Source: JAFALX01 sp050734185
Lineage (GTDB): Bacteria > Chloroflexota > Dormibacteria > Aeolococcales > Aeolococcaceae
Direction of reading: 5' to 3'
Length of the DNA stretch: 45,319 nucleotides
NCBI GenBank assembly: GCA_050734185.1
Contig: JBOHUE010000047.1
Location: 1 to 45,319, forward strand
Shown: in pieces, positions 10,132 to 18,689 of the stretch
Position numbering within the stretch: position 1 is the first letter of the stretch
Layout of the letters: every line of letters begins with the position of its first letter
Made by a program: the position numbers and the translations under genes
The notes under the pieces: generated by a model
What the model was told of the DNA's origin: nothing
Databases searched by the model: none
The model's input: only the letters and a program-made list of their open reading frames with translations

Positions 10132-11745
10132 GTGAGCCAGGGAATGCAGCCGCCGGCTCGTCCGCGCCGGCGCCGTCGCGTTGTCGTCGCCGCGCTCGCG
10201 GTGTTGGTGGTCGCCGCCGGCACGACGGGCGCGATCCTCGGTTTCCGGGTGCTCGGCGGCAGCGCCGACAGCCTGCAGTCGCTGGTGCCGAGCGACAGCG
10301 CGATCTACGTCAACGTGCACCTCGACCCGAGCGCGGGCCAGAAGCTCGCGCTCAACGGGCTGCTCGACAAGTTTCCGGCGCTGTCGGGCTCGTCGCGCGA
10401 CACTACGATCAACGGCTGGCTCGACTCCGCTCTGCGGCCCACGGGGCTGACGCACGACGACGTGCGACCGTGGCTGGGGAGCGACGTGTCGTTCGTCAGC
10501 AGCGGAGCGCCTGACGCCGCGGCGCTCATCTCGAGCACCAACGACAGCGCGGCGCAGGCGGCTATCACCAAGCTGCAGCAGAAGTCGGACCACCCTGATC
10601 AGTGGACGACGAGTACGTACAACGGCGTGACCGTCACCTCCAACGCCGATGCCGGCGTGTTCGCGGTCACCGACCACGCGATGATCATCGGCTCGGCCGC
10701 CGGCGTGGTGCACGAGATCATCGACACCGCGCTGGGCAAGCACGCTGCGATTGCGTCGAGCAGCAGCTTCACGGAAGCCGTTGGGCAGGTGCCGAGCGAT
10801 CGCATCGCGCTCGTGTACGTCGAGCCGAGCGCGATCGCGCAGTCGCTCCTCAAGAGCGCCGCGTCGGCGCTTCCGCAGAACGCTCTCAGCTCGCTGCAGG
10901 CGTACCGCGGCGTTGCGCTCGCCGTCGTCGCGCACAGCGACGGTGTGAGTGTGAGCGGCGTCGAGGACCTCGACACTTCGAAGATGTCCGCGGCGCAACG
11001 CGCGCAGCTGAGCGAGCCGCCACACGACAACGGAAGCCTCGCCTTGATGCCGGCTTCGTCGTACGCGGCGGCAACGGTGACGGGGCTGAAGGAGACGTTG
11101 CAGGGCCTCGTTGACGAGGCCGGCGCTGCGAGCGGCTTCGACCTGAGCTCGATCCTGCAGCAGCTCGGGCTCACCGGACCGAACGGCATCGTCGGGCACC
11201 TGAGCGGGGACGCCGGCATCGACCTCACGCCGGAGTCCGGTGCGAACGTGCCGGGCGGGGCGCTCGCCATCGGGACCGATTCCGACAGTGCCGCGCAGCA
11301 GTTCATGAGCAACCTCGTCGCGACCGTCTGCAACGGATTCCTCTGCGACGCCTCGCAGCTCACCCATCAGCAGTACGACGGCGCCGACATCACCTCGGTG
11401 GCGCCGTCGACGGTAGCGTCCGGAATCGATCCGTCCTGGGCGGTGTTCCACGGATGGATCATCACGGGCTCGACACCGGACCAGGTGAGGGCCGCGCTCG
11501 ACGCGGACCGTTCGGGGCACAACGTCACCGGCAACGCCGACTACGGCGCAGTGATGAGCCAGGTCGGTGGCAGCAGCAACAACGGGTCGTTCTTCGTCGA
11601 TGTCCAGCCGCTGCTGTCCGCGTTCCACGCCTCCATGCCCAGCGACCTGCAGGCGGAGTACCTCAAGCCACTCAAGGCGTTCGGCATGGCGGTGCACAAC
11701 GCCTCCGACCACGTCAGCATCGACATGTTCACACTGATCCAGTGA
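10132..11745 (+). CDS. DUF3352-like anchored or secreted protein
   Basis: 537 aa. An Arg-rich cytoplasmic stretch (about 10-16) is followed by one hydrophobic segment (about 17-40), so it is probably a type-II membrane-anchored extracytoplasmic protein. The body resembles the DUF3352 family, with the typical opening LVPSDSAIYVNVHLDP; this identification is from memory. It is rich in Ser, Ala, Asp and Gly and has no recognised catalytic motif. A strong GGAGGAGGAG lies directly upstream of the GTG start. Function of the family is not known to me. Confidence 0.75.
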   Translation: MSQGMQPPARPRRRRRVVVAALAVLVVAAGTTGAILGFRVLGGSADSLQSLVPSDSAIYVNVHLDPSAGQKLALNGLLDKFPALSGSSRDTTINGWLDSALRPTGLTHDDVRPWLGSDVSFVSSGAPDAAALISSTNDSAAQAAITKLQQKSDHPDQWTTSTYNGVTVTSNADAGVFAVTDHAMIIGSAAGVVHEIIDTALGKHAAIASSSSFTEAVGQVPSDRIALVYVEPSAIAQSLLKSAASALPQNALSSLQAYRGVALAVVAHSDGVSVSGVEDLDTSKMSAAQRAQLSEPPHDNGSLALMPASSYAAATVTGLKETLQGLVDEAGAASGFDLSSILQQLGLTGPNGIVGHLSGDAGIDLTPESGANVPGGALAIGTDSDSAAQQFMSNLVATVCNGFLCDASQLTHQQYDGADITSVAPSTVASGIDPSWAVFHGWIITGSTPDQVRAALDADRSGHNVTGNADYGAVMSQVGGSSNNGSFFVDVQPLLSAFHASMPSDLQAEYLKPLKAFGMAVHNASDHVSIDMFTLIQ

Positions 11746-11761
11746 ACCGCCAGGTGCTGTC

Positions 11762-12040
11762 GTGGCCGCGCTCGTCGTCCTGATCGTCGTCCTCGTCCTC
11801 ATGGTGGCCGCGTTCGTGTGGTTCTTCTTTTATTCGCGGACGCTTGCCTGGGGCAGCTCGGAGACCCGCCGGACGTTCCTGCGCATGATGGTCGTCATCG
11901 GGCCGATCTTCGGCATGCGTTACAAGGAGCCGCGGCCGGAGCCCCCGACGATCGCGACGCCGGCGGGCGACGCCGAGCCGCAGGTGCGCGGCGTCGTGCT
12001 GCCACCGGACCGCGACGTCGACGAGGGGGGTCCGCGCTAG
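11762..12040 (+). CDS. Small single-pass membrane protein
   Basis: 92 aa from GTG. One long hydrophobic segment (about 3-25) is followed by a short basic region and an acidic, Pro-rich tail (PEPPTIATPAGD). It lies 16 nt after the DUF3352-like gene, probably in the same transcript. Its TAG stop doubles as the first bases of a TAGAGT promoter-like box for the next gene. No family recognised. Confidence 0.6.
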   Translation: MAALVVLIVVLVLMVAAFVWFFFYSRTLAWGSSETRRTFLRMMVVIGPIFGMRYKEPRPEPPTIATPAGDAEPQVRGVVLPPDRDVDEGGPR

Positions 12041-12043
12041 AGT
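12038..12043 (+). promoter_or_regulatory. TAGAGT -10-like box
   Basis: TANNNT hexamer 8 nt before the GTG at 12052 that opens a short upstream frame. It overlaps the stop codon of the preceding gene. Confidence 0.4.
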
Positions 12044-12051
12044 TCGCTGCC

Positions 12052-12087
12052 GTGTTCGGAAGGGTGCGGAGGCGGAGCCCGGCGTGA
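12052..12087 (+). other. Candidate 11-codon upstream ORF before HAD gene
   Basis: GTG at 12052 opens an 11-residue frame (VFGRVRRRSPA) whose TGA (12085-12087) overlaps the GTG start of the HAD gene (12084) as GTGA. Its start sits 8 nt after TAGAGT, the spacing expected for a leaderless transcript. Expression is inferred. Confidence 0.35.
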
Positions 12088-12776
12088 TACGCGGCTGTGT
12101 GTTCGACATGGACGGCGTGCTCATCGACACCGAGCCCGTGTGGCGACGCGTCGAACGCGAGGTGTTCGCGCGCGTCGGCGTGAATCTCACCGAGGAGCAG
12201 CTGCGCGAGACCTGGGGCCTGCGCATCGAGGACCTCGTCGAACACTGGTATCGGATCCGCGGCTGGACCGACGTGCGGCCGCGGGCCGTGCAGCACGAGA
12301 TCGTGCGCGAGATGGTCGATCACGTGCGGGCGGCGGGCGAGCCGCTGCCCGGCGCCGTCGAGGCCGTCCGCATGGCGCACGACTCCGGCTTGCGCGTCGG
12401 CATCGCCTCATCGTCGGCGCGAGCGCTCATCGACGCGGTCATCGAGCGGCTGGGTATGGGAGCGATGATCGACGCGGCCTGCACGGCCGACGACGAGGCG
12501 ATGGGGAAGCCCGACCCCGCCGTGTACCTCACCGCGGCGCGGTGCCTCGGCGTGGCCGCAGAGGACTGCGTCGCCGTCGAGGACTCGCCGTTCGGCGTCG
12601 TTTCAGCGAAGCGCGCCGGGATGGTCTGCGTCGGGGTGCGAACCGATGCTGTGGACGCGGCGGCGATTGCCGACGCCGACGTGCTCATCGACTCCCTGGT
12701 CGACTTCACGCCCGAGCTCATCGCCGCGATGCAGTCGGGCGACATCGACCTCACCGGGTACCCCGCCACCGGCTGA
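12084..12776 (+). CDS. HAD-superfamily phosphatase (HxpB/beta-phosphoglucomutase-like)
   Basis: 230 aa. Motif I FDMDGVLIDTEP gives the nucleophile D8 and acid/base D10. A helical cap follows, then motif II (IASSS), the Lys of motif III (MGKPDPAVYL) and the acidic motif IV (VEDSPFG). The cap sequence TWGLRIEDLVEHWY resembles hexitol/2-deoxyglucose-6-phosphate phosphatases of the YniC/HxpB type, so a sugar phosphate is the likely substrate. GTG start with GGCGGAG upstream; it overlaps the stop of a tiny upstream frame. Confidence 0.85.
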   Translation: MIRGCVFDMDGVLIDTEPVWRRVEREVFARVGVNLTEEQLRETWGLRIEDLVEHWYRIRGWTDVRPRAVQHEIVREMVDHVRAAGEPLPGAVEAVRMAHDSGLRVGIASSSARALIDAVIERLGMGAMIDAACTADDEAMGKPDPAVYLTAARCLGVAAEDCVAVEDSPFGVVSAKRAGMVCVGVRTDAVDAAAIADADVLIDSLVDFTPELIAAMQSGDIDLTGYPATG

Positions 12777-12844
12777 GGCGCGGCCGCCATCTGGGGCACG
12801 CCGATGTGACGACGGGCTCAGCGTGGCGTCGCGGCCGCGTGACG

Positions 12845-12866
12845 GGCGATCAACACAACGATCGCC
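12845..12866 (+). terminator. Hairpin after the HAD gene
   Basis: GGCGATC (12845-12851) and GATCGCC (12860-12866) form a perfect 7-bp stem with an 8-nt loop in the 185-nt gap between the HAD and hydrogenase genes. No U tract follows. It may be a terminator or part of the hydrogenase leader. Confidence 0.3.
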
Positions 12867-12961
12867 GTCTCGATCGAGCGCTCAGCATCAATCCGCTTGG
12901 GCGGCACGCGGGGGTGTTCGCGCCTGGCGGTTTCTGGTAGCGCGGCGAATTGAGGCACGGC

Positions 12962-14122
12962 ATGCAGGCCATGGGGCAGGAATTCGGTACTGCAGGGGAG
13001 AGTGTCCACATCTTCTGGATCGCAGGCATGAGCTGCGATGGCTGCTCGATCTCGATGACCGGCGCCGCCAACCCGTCGATCGAGCGACTCCTGCGCGGCG
13101 CGCTGCCCGGACTGCCGCGGGTCGTGCTGCATCACCCCTTCCTGTCCGCCGAGTCCGGTAAGGACTTCCTGGCGCCGTATCGCGCCGCCGCTCGCGGTGA
13201 GCTCACCGATCCGTACATCGTGGTCCTCGAGGGTTCGGCGACCGACGACACGCTCGCAGGCGATGGGTATTGGTCCGCCCTCGGGACAGGGACGGTCGAT
13301 GACCCGGACGCCGGCCGCGTCGGCGGCGTCGCCCAGCCGCTGCGCAGCATGGACTGGGTGTCGGCGCTGGCGCCGGGAGCGGTCGCTGCGATCGCGATCG
13401 GGACCTGCGCTGCGTGGGGCGGTGTACCGGCCGCCGCCGGCAACCCCACGGGGGGGCGGTCGCTGAGCGACCAGCTCGGCGCCGGCTACCGCAGCACCCT
13501 TGACCTGCCCGTGATCGCGCTTCCCGGCTGCGCTCCGGTGGGTGACAACATCGTCGAGACCCTCGCCGCCGTGGTTCTGCACCTCACCGGCGTCGGACCC
13601 GCCCCCGAATTGGACGACCTGGGGCGCCCGGCCTGGCTCTTCGACGAGACCGTGCACCGCCGCTGCGTGCGCGCCGGCTTCTACGAGGAGGGCGTGTTCG
13701 CCAAGGCCGCTGGAGAAGGCGGCTGCCTCATCGAGCTCGGGTGCTGGGGCGCCGTGGTGCAATGCAACATCACAAGCCGCGGCGCGATCGGCGGGATGGG
13801 CGGGTGCATCAACGCCGGCGGCGCGTGCAACGGGTGCACCATGCCCGGCTTTCCGGACGCGTTCTCCAACACCGCTGAGTCCGTTCCTGCGGCGGCGCTG
13901 GGGCTGCAACGCCTGCCCGTGGTGCCGCTGCTGGTCGACCTGACCGGGGCCACCGGCACCGGGGACGTGTGGACGTTCTCCGCTTCGCCGGTCACGCGAC
14001 GCGGCGGACGTCGCGCCGGCGGCGACGAGAGCGTCTGGCGTTTCTGGCAGAACCGCAGCCACACCGACGAAGACATCGAAGCGGAGCACAGTGAGTCAGG
14101 AGCAGCCCTTCAACGGCGGTGA
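12962..14122 (+). CDS. [NiFe]-hydrogenase small subunit, orphan
   Basis: 386 aa from ATG 12962, which has GAGG 6-7 nt upstream; TTG 12950 and ATG 12971 are alternatives. It is the electron-transfer subunit of an uptake hydrogenase. Cluster ligands are visible in family order: CDGC (C25, C28), the Cys of GTCAAWGG, the Cys of LPGCAPVGDN, the His and Cys of ETVHRRC, then GGCLIELGCWG, VVQCN and CINAGGACNGC. There is no Tat signal and no C-terminal membrane anchor, so it is cytosolic. It most resembles the actinobacterial-type (group 1h) small subunits I recall, but those carry Asp where C28 stands. No large subunit or maturation gene lies in the window. It overlaps the EAL gene by 32 nt. Confidence 0.9.
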   Translation: MQAMGQEFGTAGESVHIFWIAGMSCDGCSISMTGAANPSIERLLRGALPGLPRVVLHHPFLSAESGKDFLAPYRAAARGELTDPYIVVLEGSATDDTLAGDGYWSALGTGTVDDPDAGRVGGVAQPLRSMDWVSALAPGAVAAIAIGTCAAWGGVPAAAGNPTGGRSLSDQLGAGYRSTLDLPVIALPGCAPVGDNIVETLAAVVLHLTGVGPAPELDDLGRPAWLFDETVHRRCVRAGFYEEGVFAKAAGEGGCLIELGCWGAVVQCNITSRGAIGGMGGCINAGGACNGCTMPGFPDAFSNTAESVPAAALGLQRLPVVPLLVDLTGATGTGDVWTFSASPVTRRGGRRAGGDESVWRFWQNRSHTDEDIEAEHSESGAALQRR

Positions 14123-15788
14123 GCGTACAAGCCCACGCAGCATTGTTCTGATCGGCGGCTCGCCGCCGTTCGCCGCGGTGATCGAGTCGGTGGTCCGCGG
14201 CCGCACAGCAGGTCACGCTCGGTTCACGCACGCGCGATCGGCCACCGCGGTCACCGAGGCGGACCTGGCCGGCGCCTGCGTGCTCGTCCATCTCGGTCGC
14301 CGCGAAACGGGCGTCGCGGCGCTCGAGAGCGTGTTGCCGATCGCCAAGCGCGCTTCGATCGTTGCCATCACCGAGAGCGAGGAGGATGACCGCGGCCTGC
14401 TCGCGCTGCAGCGCGGCGCACACGAGCACATCAGCGCGCAGGGCAGCACGACGGAGCAGCTGCTGCGCGCGGTGCGGGCCGCGCATCAGCGACGCCGGTC
14501 GGCGATGGAGCGCGAGGCGCGCGACGCGCTCACCGCGGAGACCGCGTCGCTCGTGCGGGAGATCCTGGACTCGCTCGAGATGATGGCCGTCGCCGTCGAC
14601 GGCGACGGCACCGTGTTCGAGGTCAACCAGCCGTGGCGCGATGCGCCGCCCCTCATCGCGCGCGGTGAGCGCTTCGACGTGGGAGACAACTATCTCGAAC
14701 GATGCGATGAGGTCGCGCGGAGCGGCGACGCGGACCTCGCCGTCGTGGCGGATGGTGTGCGCGCGGTGCTGACGCGCGCCACGCCCCGGTTCGAGACCGA
14801 CTGCGTGGTCACCGACGGCGGGGCGCACGTGTTGCGCGTCGTCGTGCTGCCCCTGCTCGCTCGGGCCGGAGCGGTCGTCACCCACACGGTGATATCCGAC
14901 GCAGAGCAGCGCTCGCGCGCAGCGGAGGGCGCGTCGCCGCACGTGGCGCACCCCATCGAGAACGCGCTCACGGCCGGGAACCAGCCGGATGCCGGCGGCC
15001 TTCGCGACGAGATCGAGCGCGCGGTCAGATCAAACGAATTGAGCCTGGCGTTTCAGCCGATCGTTGCGGTGTCCACCGGCCGCGTCGTCGGCGCGGAGGC
15101 GTTGCTGCGCTGGCGCCGGGTGGGCGGGCACTGGGTGAGCCCGGCGAGCGTCATCGCCGAAGCCGAGCGCAGCGGCGCAATCAGCGGGATCGGACGGTGG
15201 GTGCTGCACACCGCGTGTGCGCGTCTGCCCGAGCTGGAGCGGCGCGTCGGGCGCAAGCTGGGCATCAGCATCAACCTCTCCGGCGCGCAGCTCGGCGACC
15301 CGCAGTTGCACGCCGACGTGGTGAGCGCGCTGCAGGAGTCGGGCTGCGATCCGAGCTCGGTGTGCCTCGAGGTGACCGAGACCGCCATCGCGGAAGACAT
15401 GATCGGCGCGGTGGGCAATCTCGACGCTCTGCGCCGGCTCGGAGTCAGCCTCGCGCTCGACGACTTCGGCACCGGCTACGCGTCGCTGCAGTACGCGAAG
15501 CTCTTCCGCGTGAATATCGTCAAGATTGACCAGATCTTCGTGCGCGAGATCACGCGGGGCGGCCCCGACCGCGTGATCGTCGCGTCGGTGGTGTCCCTCG
15601 CGCACGGCCTCGGCGCGCTGGTCATCGCCGAGGGCGTGGAGACCGAGGAGCAGCGCCGGGTCCTCGCGGAGCTCGACTGCGACGGCTTGCAGGGCTTCCT
15701 TCTCTCGCGGCCGCTCGAGTTCGACGACTTCGTCGCGCTCTGCGAGCAGGAGCAGCGCTGGTGGAAGGGAGCAAAGCAGCCCGCTTGA
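14091..15788 (+). CDS. EAL-domain c-di-GMP phosphodiesterase with degenerate receiver and PAS-like region
   Basis: 565 aa. Residues about 15-135 fold like a response-regulator receiver, but the phospho-acceptor strand reads CVLVHLGRRE with no Asp at the expected place. Residues about 155-270 look like a PAS domain. The EAL domain (about 305-560) keeps its key motifs: EAL (336-338), the Asn of INLSGAQL, the Glu of LEVTETAI, DDFGTGYASL, the Lys of KIDQIF, EGVET and QGF. It is therefore predicted to hydrolyse c-di-GMP to pGpG. No GGDEF domain is present. GTG 14091 has GGAG 5 nt upstream, inside the hydrogenase gene. Confidence 0.9.
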   Translation: MSQEQPFNGGERTSPRSIVLIGGSPPFAAVIESVVRGRTAGHARFTHARSATAVTEADLAGACVLVHLGRRETGVAALESVLPIAKRASIVAITESEEDDRGLLALQRGAHEHISAQGSTTEQLLRAVRAAHQRRRSAMEREARDALTAETASLVREILDSLEMMAVAVDGDGTVFEVNQPWRDAPPLIARGERFDVGDNYLERCDEVARSGDADLAVVADGVRAVLTRATPRFETDCVVTDGGAHVLRVVVLPLLARAGAVVTHTVISDAEQRSRAAEGASPHVAHPIENALTAGNQPDAGGLRDEIERAVRSNELSLAFQPIVAVSTGRVVGAEALLRWRRVGGHWVSPASVIAEAERSGAISGIGRWVLHTACARLPELERRVGRKLGISINLSGAQLGDPQLHADVVSALQESGCDPSSVCLEVTETAIAEDMIGAVGNLDALRRLGVSLALDDFGTGYASLQYAKLFRVNIVKIDQIFVREITRGGPDRVIVASVVSLAHGLGALVIAEGVETEEQRRVLAELDCDGLQGFLLSRPLEFDDFVALCEQEQRWWKGAKQPA

Positions 15789-15797
15789 TGCGGACCG

Positions 15798-16763
15798 CTA
15801 CAGCATCGGCCCGAGCGCGGGGTCGATCTCCGCGCGGCGACCGTCCATCACCGCGACCACCTGCCGCACCGCGTCGGCCGAGCGGTGCAGCGCAGCGCGC
15901 TCATCATCAGTGAGATCGATGTCGACCACGTCGATGAGGCCGTCCGCGCCGAGCCGGCACGGCACGCCGGTGAAGACCCCGGTGATGCCGTACTCACCCT
16001 CGAGCCGAACGGTGCACGGCAGCACCTGGCGCCGGTCGCCGGCGATCGCGTCGATCATCTGCGCCGCTGCCGCGCTCGGCGCGTAGTACGCGCTGCCTGC
16101 CTTCAGAAGGTTGACGATCTCCGCGCCCCCGTCGCGCGCACGCTGCACGATGACGTCGAGGCGGTCGCGCGGGATCAGCTGTTCCACGGGGACGCCGGCG
16201 ACGGTCGACAACCGTGTGAGCGGCACCATCGAGTCGCCGTGGCCGCCGAGCACGTACGCCTGCACGTCGTGCACGGACGCGTGCAGCTCCTGTGCGATGA
16301 AGGTGCGGAAGCGCGCCGTGTCAAGGATGCCCGCCATGCCGATGACGCGCCGCCGGCTGAAGCCGCTGATGGCGTGCGACAGCTGCGTCATCGCGTCGAC
16401 CGGATTGGCGACGACGATGAGCATGCATCCCGGCGAGTGGCGCACCACCTCGCGAACCACGCCGGCGACGATGCGCGCGTTGGTCATCACCAGGTCGTCA
16501 CGCGACATGCCGGGCTTGCGTGGCACGCCGCTCGTGATCACTGCGATGGCGGAGCCCGCCGTCTCCTCATACCCGTTGCTGCCGGTGACCAGGGAATCGA
16601 AGCCGAGGACGGGGCCGCTCTCGAGCATGTCGAGAGCCTTGCCCTGCGGCAGGCCTTCGACGATGTCCACGAGCACGATGTCGGCGTTGTCGCGCTCGGC
16701 GAGCCGCTGCGCGAGCGTGGCGCCGACGTTGCCTGCGCCGACGACGGTGATCCGAGAGCGCAC
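15798..16763 (-). CDS. mdh: Malate dehydrogenase (LDH-like type)
   Basis: 321 aa. It interconverts malate and oxaloacetate with NAD. The Rossmann motif is GAGNVG (about 9-14), the acidic residue that binds NAD ribose is in VDIVEG, and the mobile loop reads RKPGMSRDDL, where the first Arg is the malate-dehydrogenase substrate determinant (lactate dehydrogenases have Gln). NPVD and the catalytic His of GGHGDS follow. The frame is open about 60 codons further upstream, but that part is Arg-rich junk. GTG 16763 starts the conserved region, lacks a Shine-Dalgarno and has TAGACT 8 nt upstream. It converges on the EAL gene with 9 nt between stops. Confidence 0.92.
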   Translation of the reverse strand: MRSRITVVGAGNVGATLAQRLAERDNADIVLVDIVEGLPQGKALDMLESGPVLGFDSLVTGSNGYEETAGSAIAVITSGVPRKPGMSRDDLVMTNARIVAGVVREVVRHSPGCMLIVVANPVDAMTQLSHAISGFSRRRVIGMAGILDTARFRTFIAQELHASVHDVQAYVLGGHGDSMVPLTRLSTVAGVPVEQLIPRDRLDVIVQRARDGGAEIVNLLKAGSAYYAPSAAAAQMIDAIAGDRRQVLPCTVRLEGEYGITGVFTGVPCRLGADGLIDVVDIDLTDDERAALHRSADAVRQVVAVMDGRRAEIDPALGPML

Positions 16764-16771
16764 GGTGCCGC

Positions 16772-16777
16772 AGTCTA
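16772..16777 (-). promoter_or_regulatory. TAGACT -10-like box of mdh
   Basis: TAGACT (minus strand) ends 8 nt before the GTG of mdh, which has no Shine-Dalgarno. This suggests a leaderless transcript. Confidence 0.45.
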
Positions 16778-16820
16778 GGCGTGTCTCGCGTCCCCCGGTG
16801 CCACAATCCGGCACACCACG

Positions 16821-16898
16821 ATGGGATCGGTGCTTCTTCACATCGCCCACGAGGCCGGCCCCTCGCCGCGCCTGACGGCGGCGTGCTGCGCGTGGTGA
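16821..16898 (+). other. Candidate 25-codon upstream ORF before ParA-like gene
   Basis: ATG 16821 opens a 25-codon frame ending in TGA at 16896-16898, which overlaps GTG 16895 as GTGA. It helps choose GTG 16895 as the start of the ParA-like gene. CACAAT at 16802-16807 is a weak -10 candidate. Confidence 0.25.
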
Positions 16899-17968
16899 CT
16901 GAGGGCCGGCAGTCCGAGCCGCCGCCGCCCCCGCCACCGGCCGGCGCACTCGTGGGCGGTTCCCCCTGGCAGCGCACGCGGATGGAGCTCCCGAAGCGCC
17001 GGTCAGCGCCGCAGCGGCTCGTGCTCGCGGCCCGCGCGATGGTTCGCTCGCGCCCCCTCGAGGATGTCTATCTGGCGCCCGATCCTCGAGGCGGCCCGTC
17101 CCCCGGTGAGCTGACGGTGGCGCACGGCTCGGGCCCCATCGGGCGGCCGCGCGCCGCCTGGCGCGAGACGGATTACGTCGGCGGACTCGAGCGTCGCATC
17201 GCCGAGCCCCGGCTCACGCACTGCGCGACCGTGGCCGTGGTGTCGCCCAAGGGCGGCGTGGGCAAGACCACTGTCACCGCACTGCTGGGCATGCTGTTCG
17301 CGGAGCTGCGCCACGACCGTATCGTCGCGATCGACACCAACCCCGACTACGGCTCGCTGGGCCGGACACTGGCCCCGTCGCACCGGGTGTACGTGGACGA
17401 CCTGCTCGCGGTGCTCGACGATCCGACTCTGACGATCACTCAGCTGGACGCCAGCCTGGCCCGCGCTCATCACGGGCTCCTCGTTCTGCCGGCGCCGACC
17501 GCTCCCGAGCGGATGGCGAAGCTGGACCGCTACGGCTACAGCCGCGTCATCCAGCGGCTGCAGAGGCTGGTCAGCGTCATCCTGCTCGACTGTGGCACCG
17601 GGCTCTGGGAGCCGGCCGCGCAGGTCGCGCTCGCCGCGGCGACGCAGGTCGTGCTCATCTCGGACGCGGAGCCCGCAACGGCGAGCCTCGTCGCCGAGGC
17701 GTCCCAGCAGTTGCGCACTCTCGATGTTCCCGTCACCCTTGTCGTCAACAAGGCGAATCGCGGCGGCCGCCTCGACATCGAGCGGTTCGCGCAGAACATC
17801 CGCTGGGCGCACGGACTCGTCACGATCGCCGACGAACCGCGTGCCGCCGCCTCCATCGGCACCGGCGACTTCGAGTGGCATCACGCGCCCAAGCAATGGC
17901 GCATCGCGCTCCGCGAGCTGGGCGCGCTGATCACCGGGGACTGGGACTGCCTCGGTCTCACGCTCTGA
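16895..17968 (+). CDS. ParA/MinD-family P-loop ATPase
   Basis: About 357 aa from GTG 16895; the frame is open back to 16781 and ATG 16982 is another candidate. The deviant Walker A motif SPKGGVGKTT, the second switch region DTNPDYGSLG and the Walker B strand ILLDCGTG mark the SIMIBI/ParA-MinD class. A Pro-rich low-complexity N-terminus (seven consecutive Pro) precedes about 90 less ordered residues. Such proteins act in partitioning, or in positioning of secretion and pilus machinery. No ParB, FtsK or ESX gene is adjacent, so the partner is unknown. The stop is followed almost at once by nth. Confidence 0.8.
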   Translation: MTEGRQSEPPPPPPPAGALVGGSPWQRTRMELPKRRSAPQRLVLAARAMVRSRPLEDVYLAPDPRGGPSPGELTVAHGSGPIGRPRAAWRETDYVGGLERRIAEPRLTHCATVAVVSPKGGVGKTTVTALLGMLFAELRHDRIVAIDTNPDYGSLGRTLAPSHRVYVDDLLAVLDDPTLTITQLDASLARAHHGLLVLPAPTAPERMAKLDRYGYSRVIQRLQRLVSVILLDCGTGLWEPAAQVALAAATQVVLISDAEPATASLVAEASQQLRTLDVPVTLVVNKANRGGRLDIERFAQNIRWAHGLVTIADEPRAAASIGTGDFEWHHAPKQWRIALRELGALITGDWDCLGLTL

Positions 17969-17969
17969 G

Positions 17970-18689
17970 GTGGCGACGGCGAAGCGCGCGCCGGCCGCCA
18001 AGCGCCGGCTCCCGCGAGGTGCGCGCGAGCGCGCCGGCATCGTCGTCGAGCGTCTCACGTCGGAGTACCCGGTGGCGCACACCGAGCTCGAGTGGTCCGA
18101 TCCCTTTCAGCTGCTGACTGCGGTCATCCTCAGCGCTCAGACGACCGACGTGCAGGTCAACTCGGTGCTGCCGGCGCTGTTCGCCCGCTATCCGGACGCG
18201 GCTGCACTGGCCGGAGCGCACCAGGACGACGTCGAAGCGATCGTGAAGCCGACCGGCTTCTACCACGTGAAGGCGCGGTCGATCATCGAGATGGCGCAGG
18301 ACGTGCTGCGAGTGCACGGTGGCGAGGTCCCTGGGTCGATGGAGCAGCTGGTCACCCTGCGCGGTGTCGGCCGCAAGACCGCCAACGTCGTGCTCGGCGT
18401 CGCCTTCGATGTGCCTGGGTTTGCCGTCGACACGCACGTGCAGCGGCTGACGCAGCTCCTGAAGTTAACGAGTGCGACCGATCCGGTGAAGATCGAGGAG
18501 GACGTCACATCCATCGTTGCGCCGGCGGAGTGGACCGGGTTGAGCCTCCGACTGATCCTGCACGGGCGTCGCGTGTGTGTTGCACGCCGCCCGCGGTGTG
18601 ACGCGTGCGTGCTCGTGGACATCTGCCCCTCGGCTTTCTACTGGCTGAAACCGGCCGAGCGGGCGGCTGCTAGAGTTCAGCCACGATGA
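17970..18689 (+). CDS. nth: Endonuclease III
   Basis: 239 aa, GTG start. It is a DNA glycosylase/AP lyase for oxidised pyrimidines in base-excision repair. The helix-hairpin-helix reads LRGVGRKTANVVL and includes the catalytic Lys; the catalytic Asp is in AVDTHV. The C-terminal [4Fe-4S] motif C-x6-C-x2-C-x5-C is intact. It begins 1 nt after the ParA-like gene, and its TGA overlaps the ATG of the acyltransferase gene (ATGA at 18686). Confidence 0.95.
   Translation: MATAKRAPAAKRRLPRGARERAGIVVERLTSEYPVAHTELEWSDPFQLLTAVILSAQTTDVQVNSVLPALFARYPDAAALAGAHQDDVEAIVKPTGFYHVKARSIIEMAQDVLRVHGGEVPGSMEQLVTLRGVGRKTANVVLGVAFDVPGFAVDTHVQRLTQLLKLTSATDPVKIEEDVTSIVAPAEWTGLSLRLILHGRRVCVARRPRCDACVLVDICPSAFYWLKPAERAAARVQPR
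18671..18676 (+). promoter_or_regulatory. TAGAGT -10-like box inside the end of nth
   Basis: TAGAGT ends 9 nt before the ATG at 18686. It may give a separate leaderless transcript of the acyltransferase besides read-through from nth. Confidence 0.4.

Noticed and set aside
12962..15788. Hydrogenase large subunit hidden in another frame next to the small subunit
   Set aside because: Neighbouring genes are fully explained (HAD and EAL), and no frame shows the L1 RxCGxC or L2 DPCxxC motifs.
16764..16949. N-terminal extension of malate dehydrogenase by 62 residues
   Set aside because: The extension is Arg/Ala/Gly-rich with no family similarity and overlaps the promoter box; the family starts at GTG 16763.
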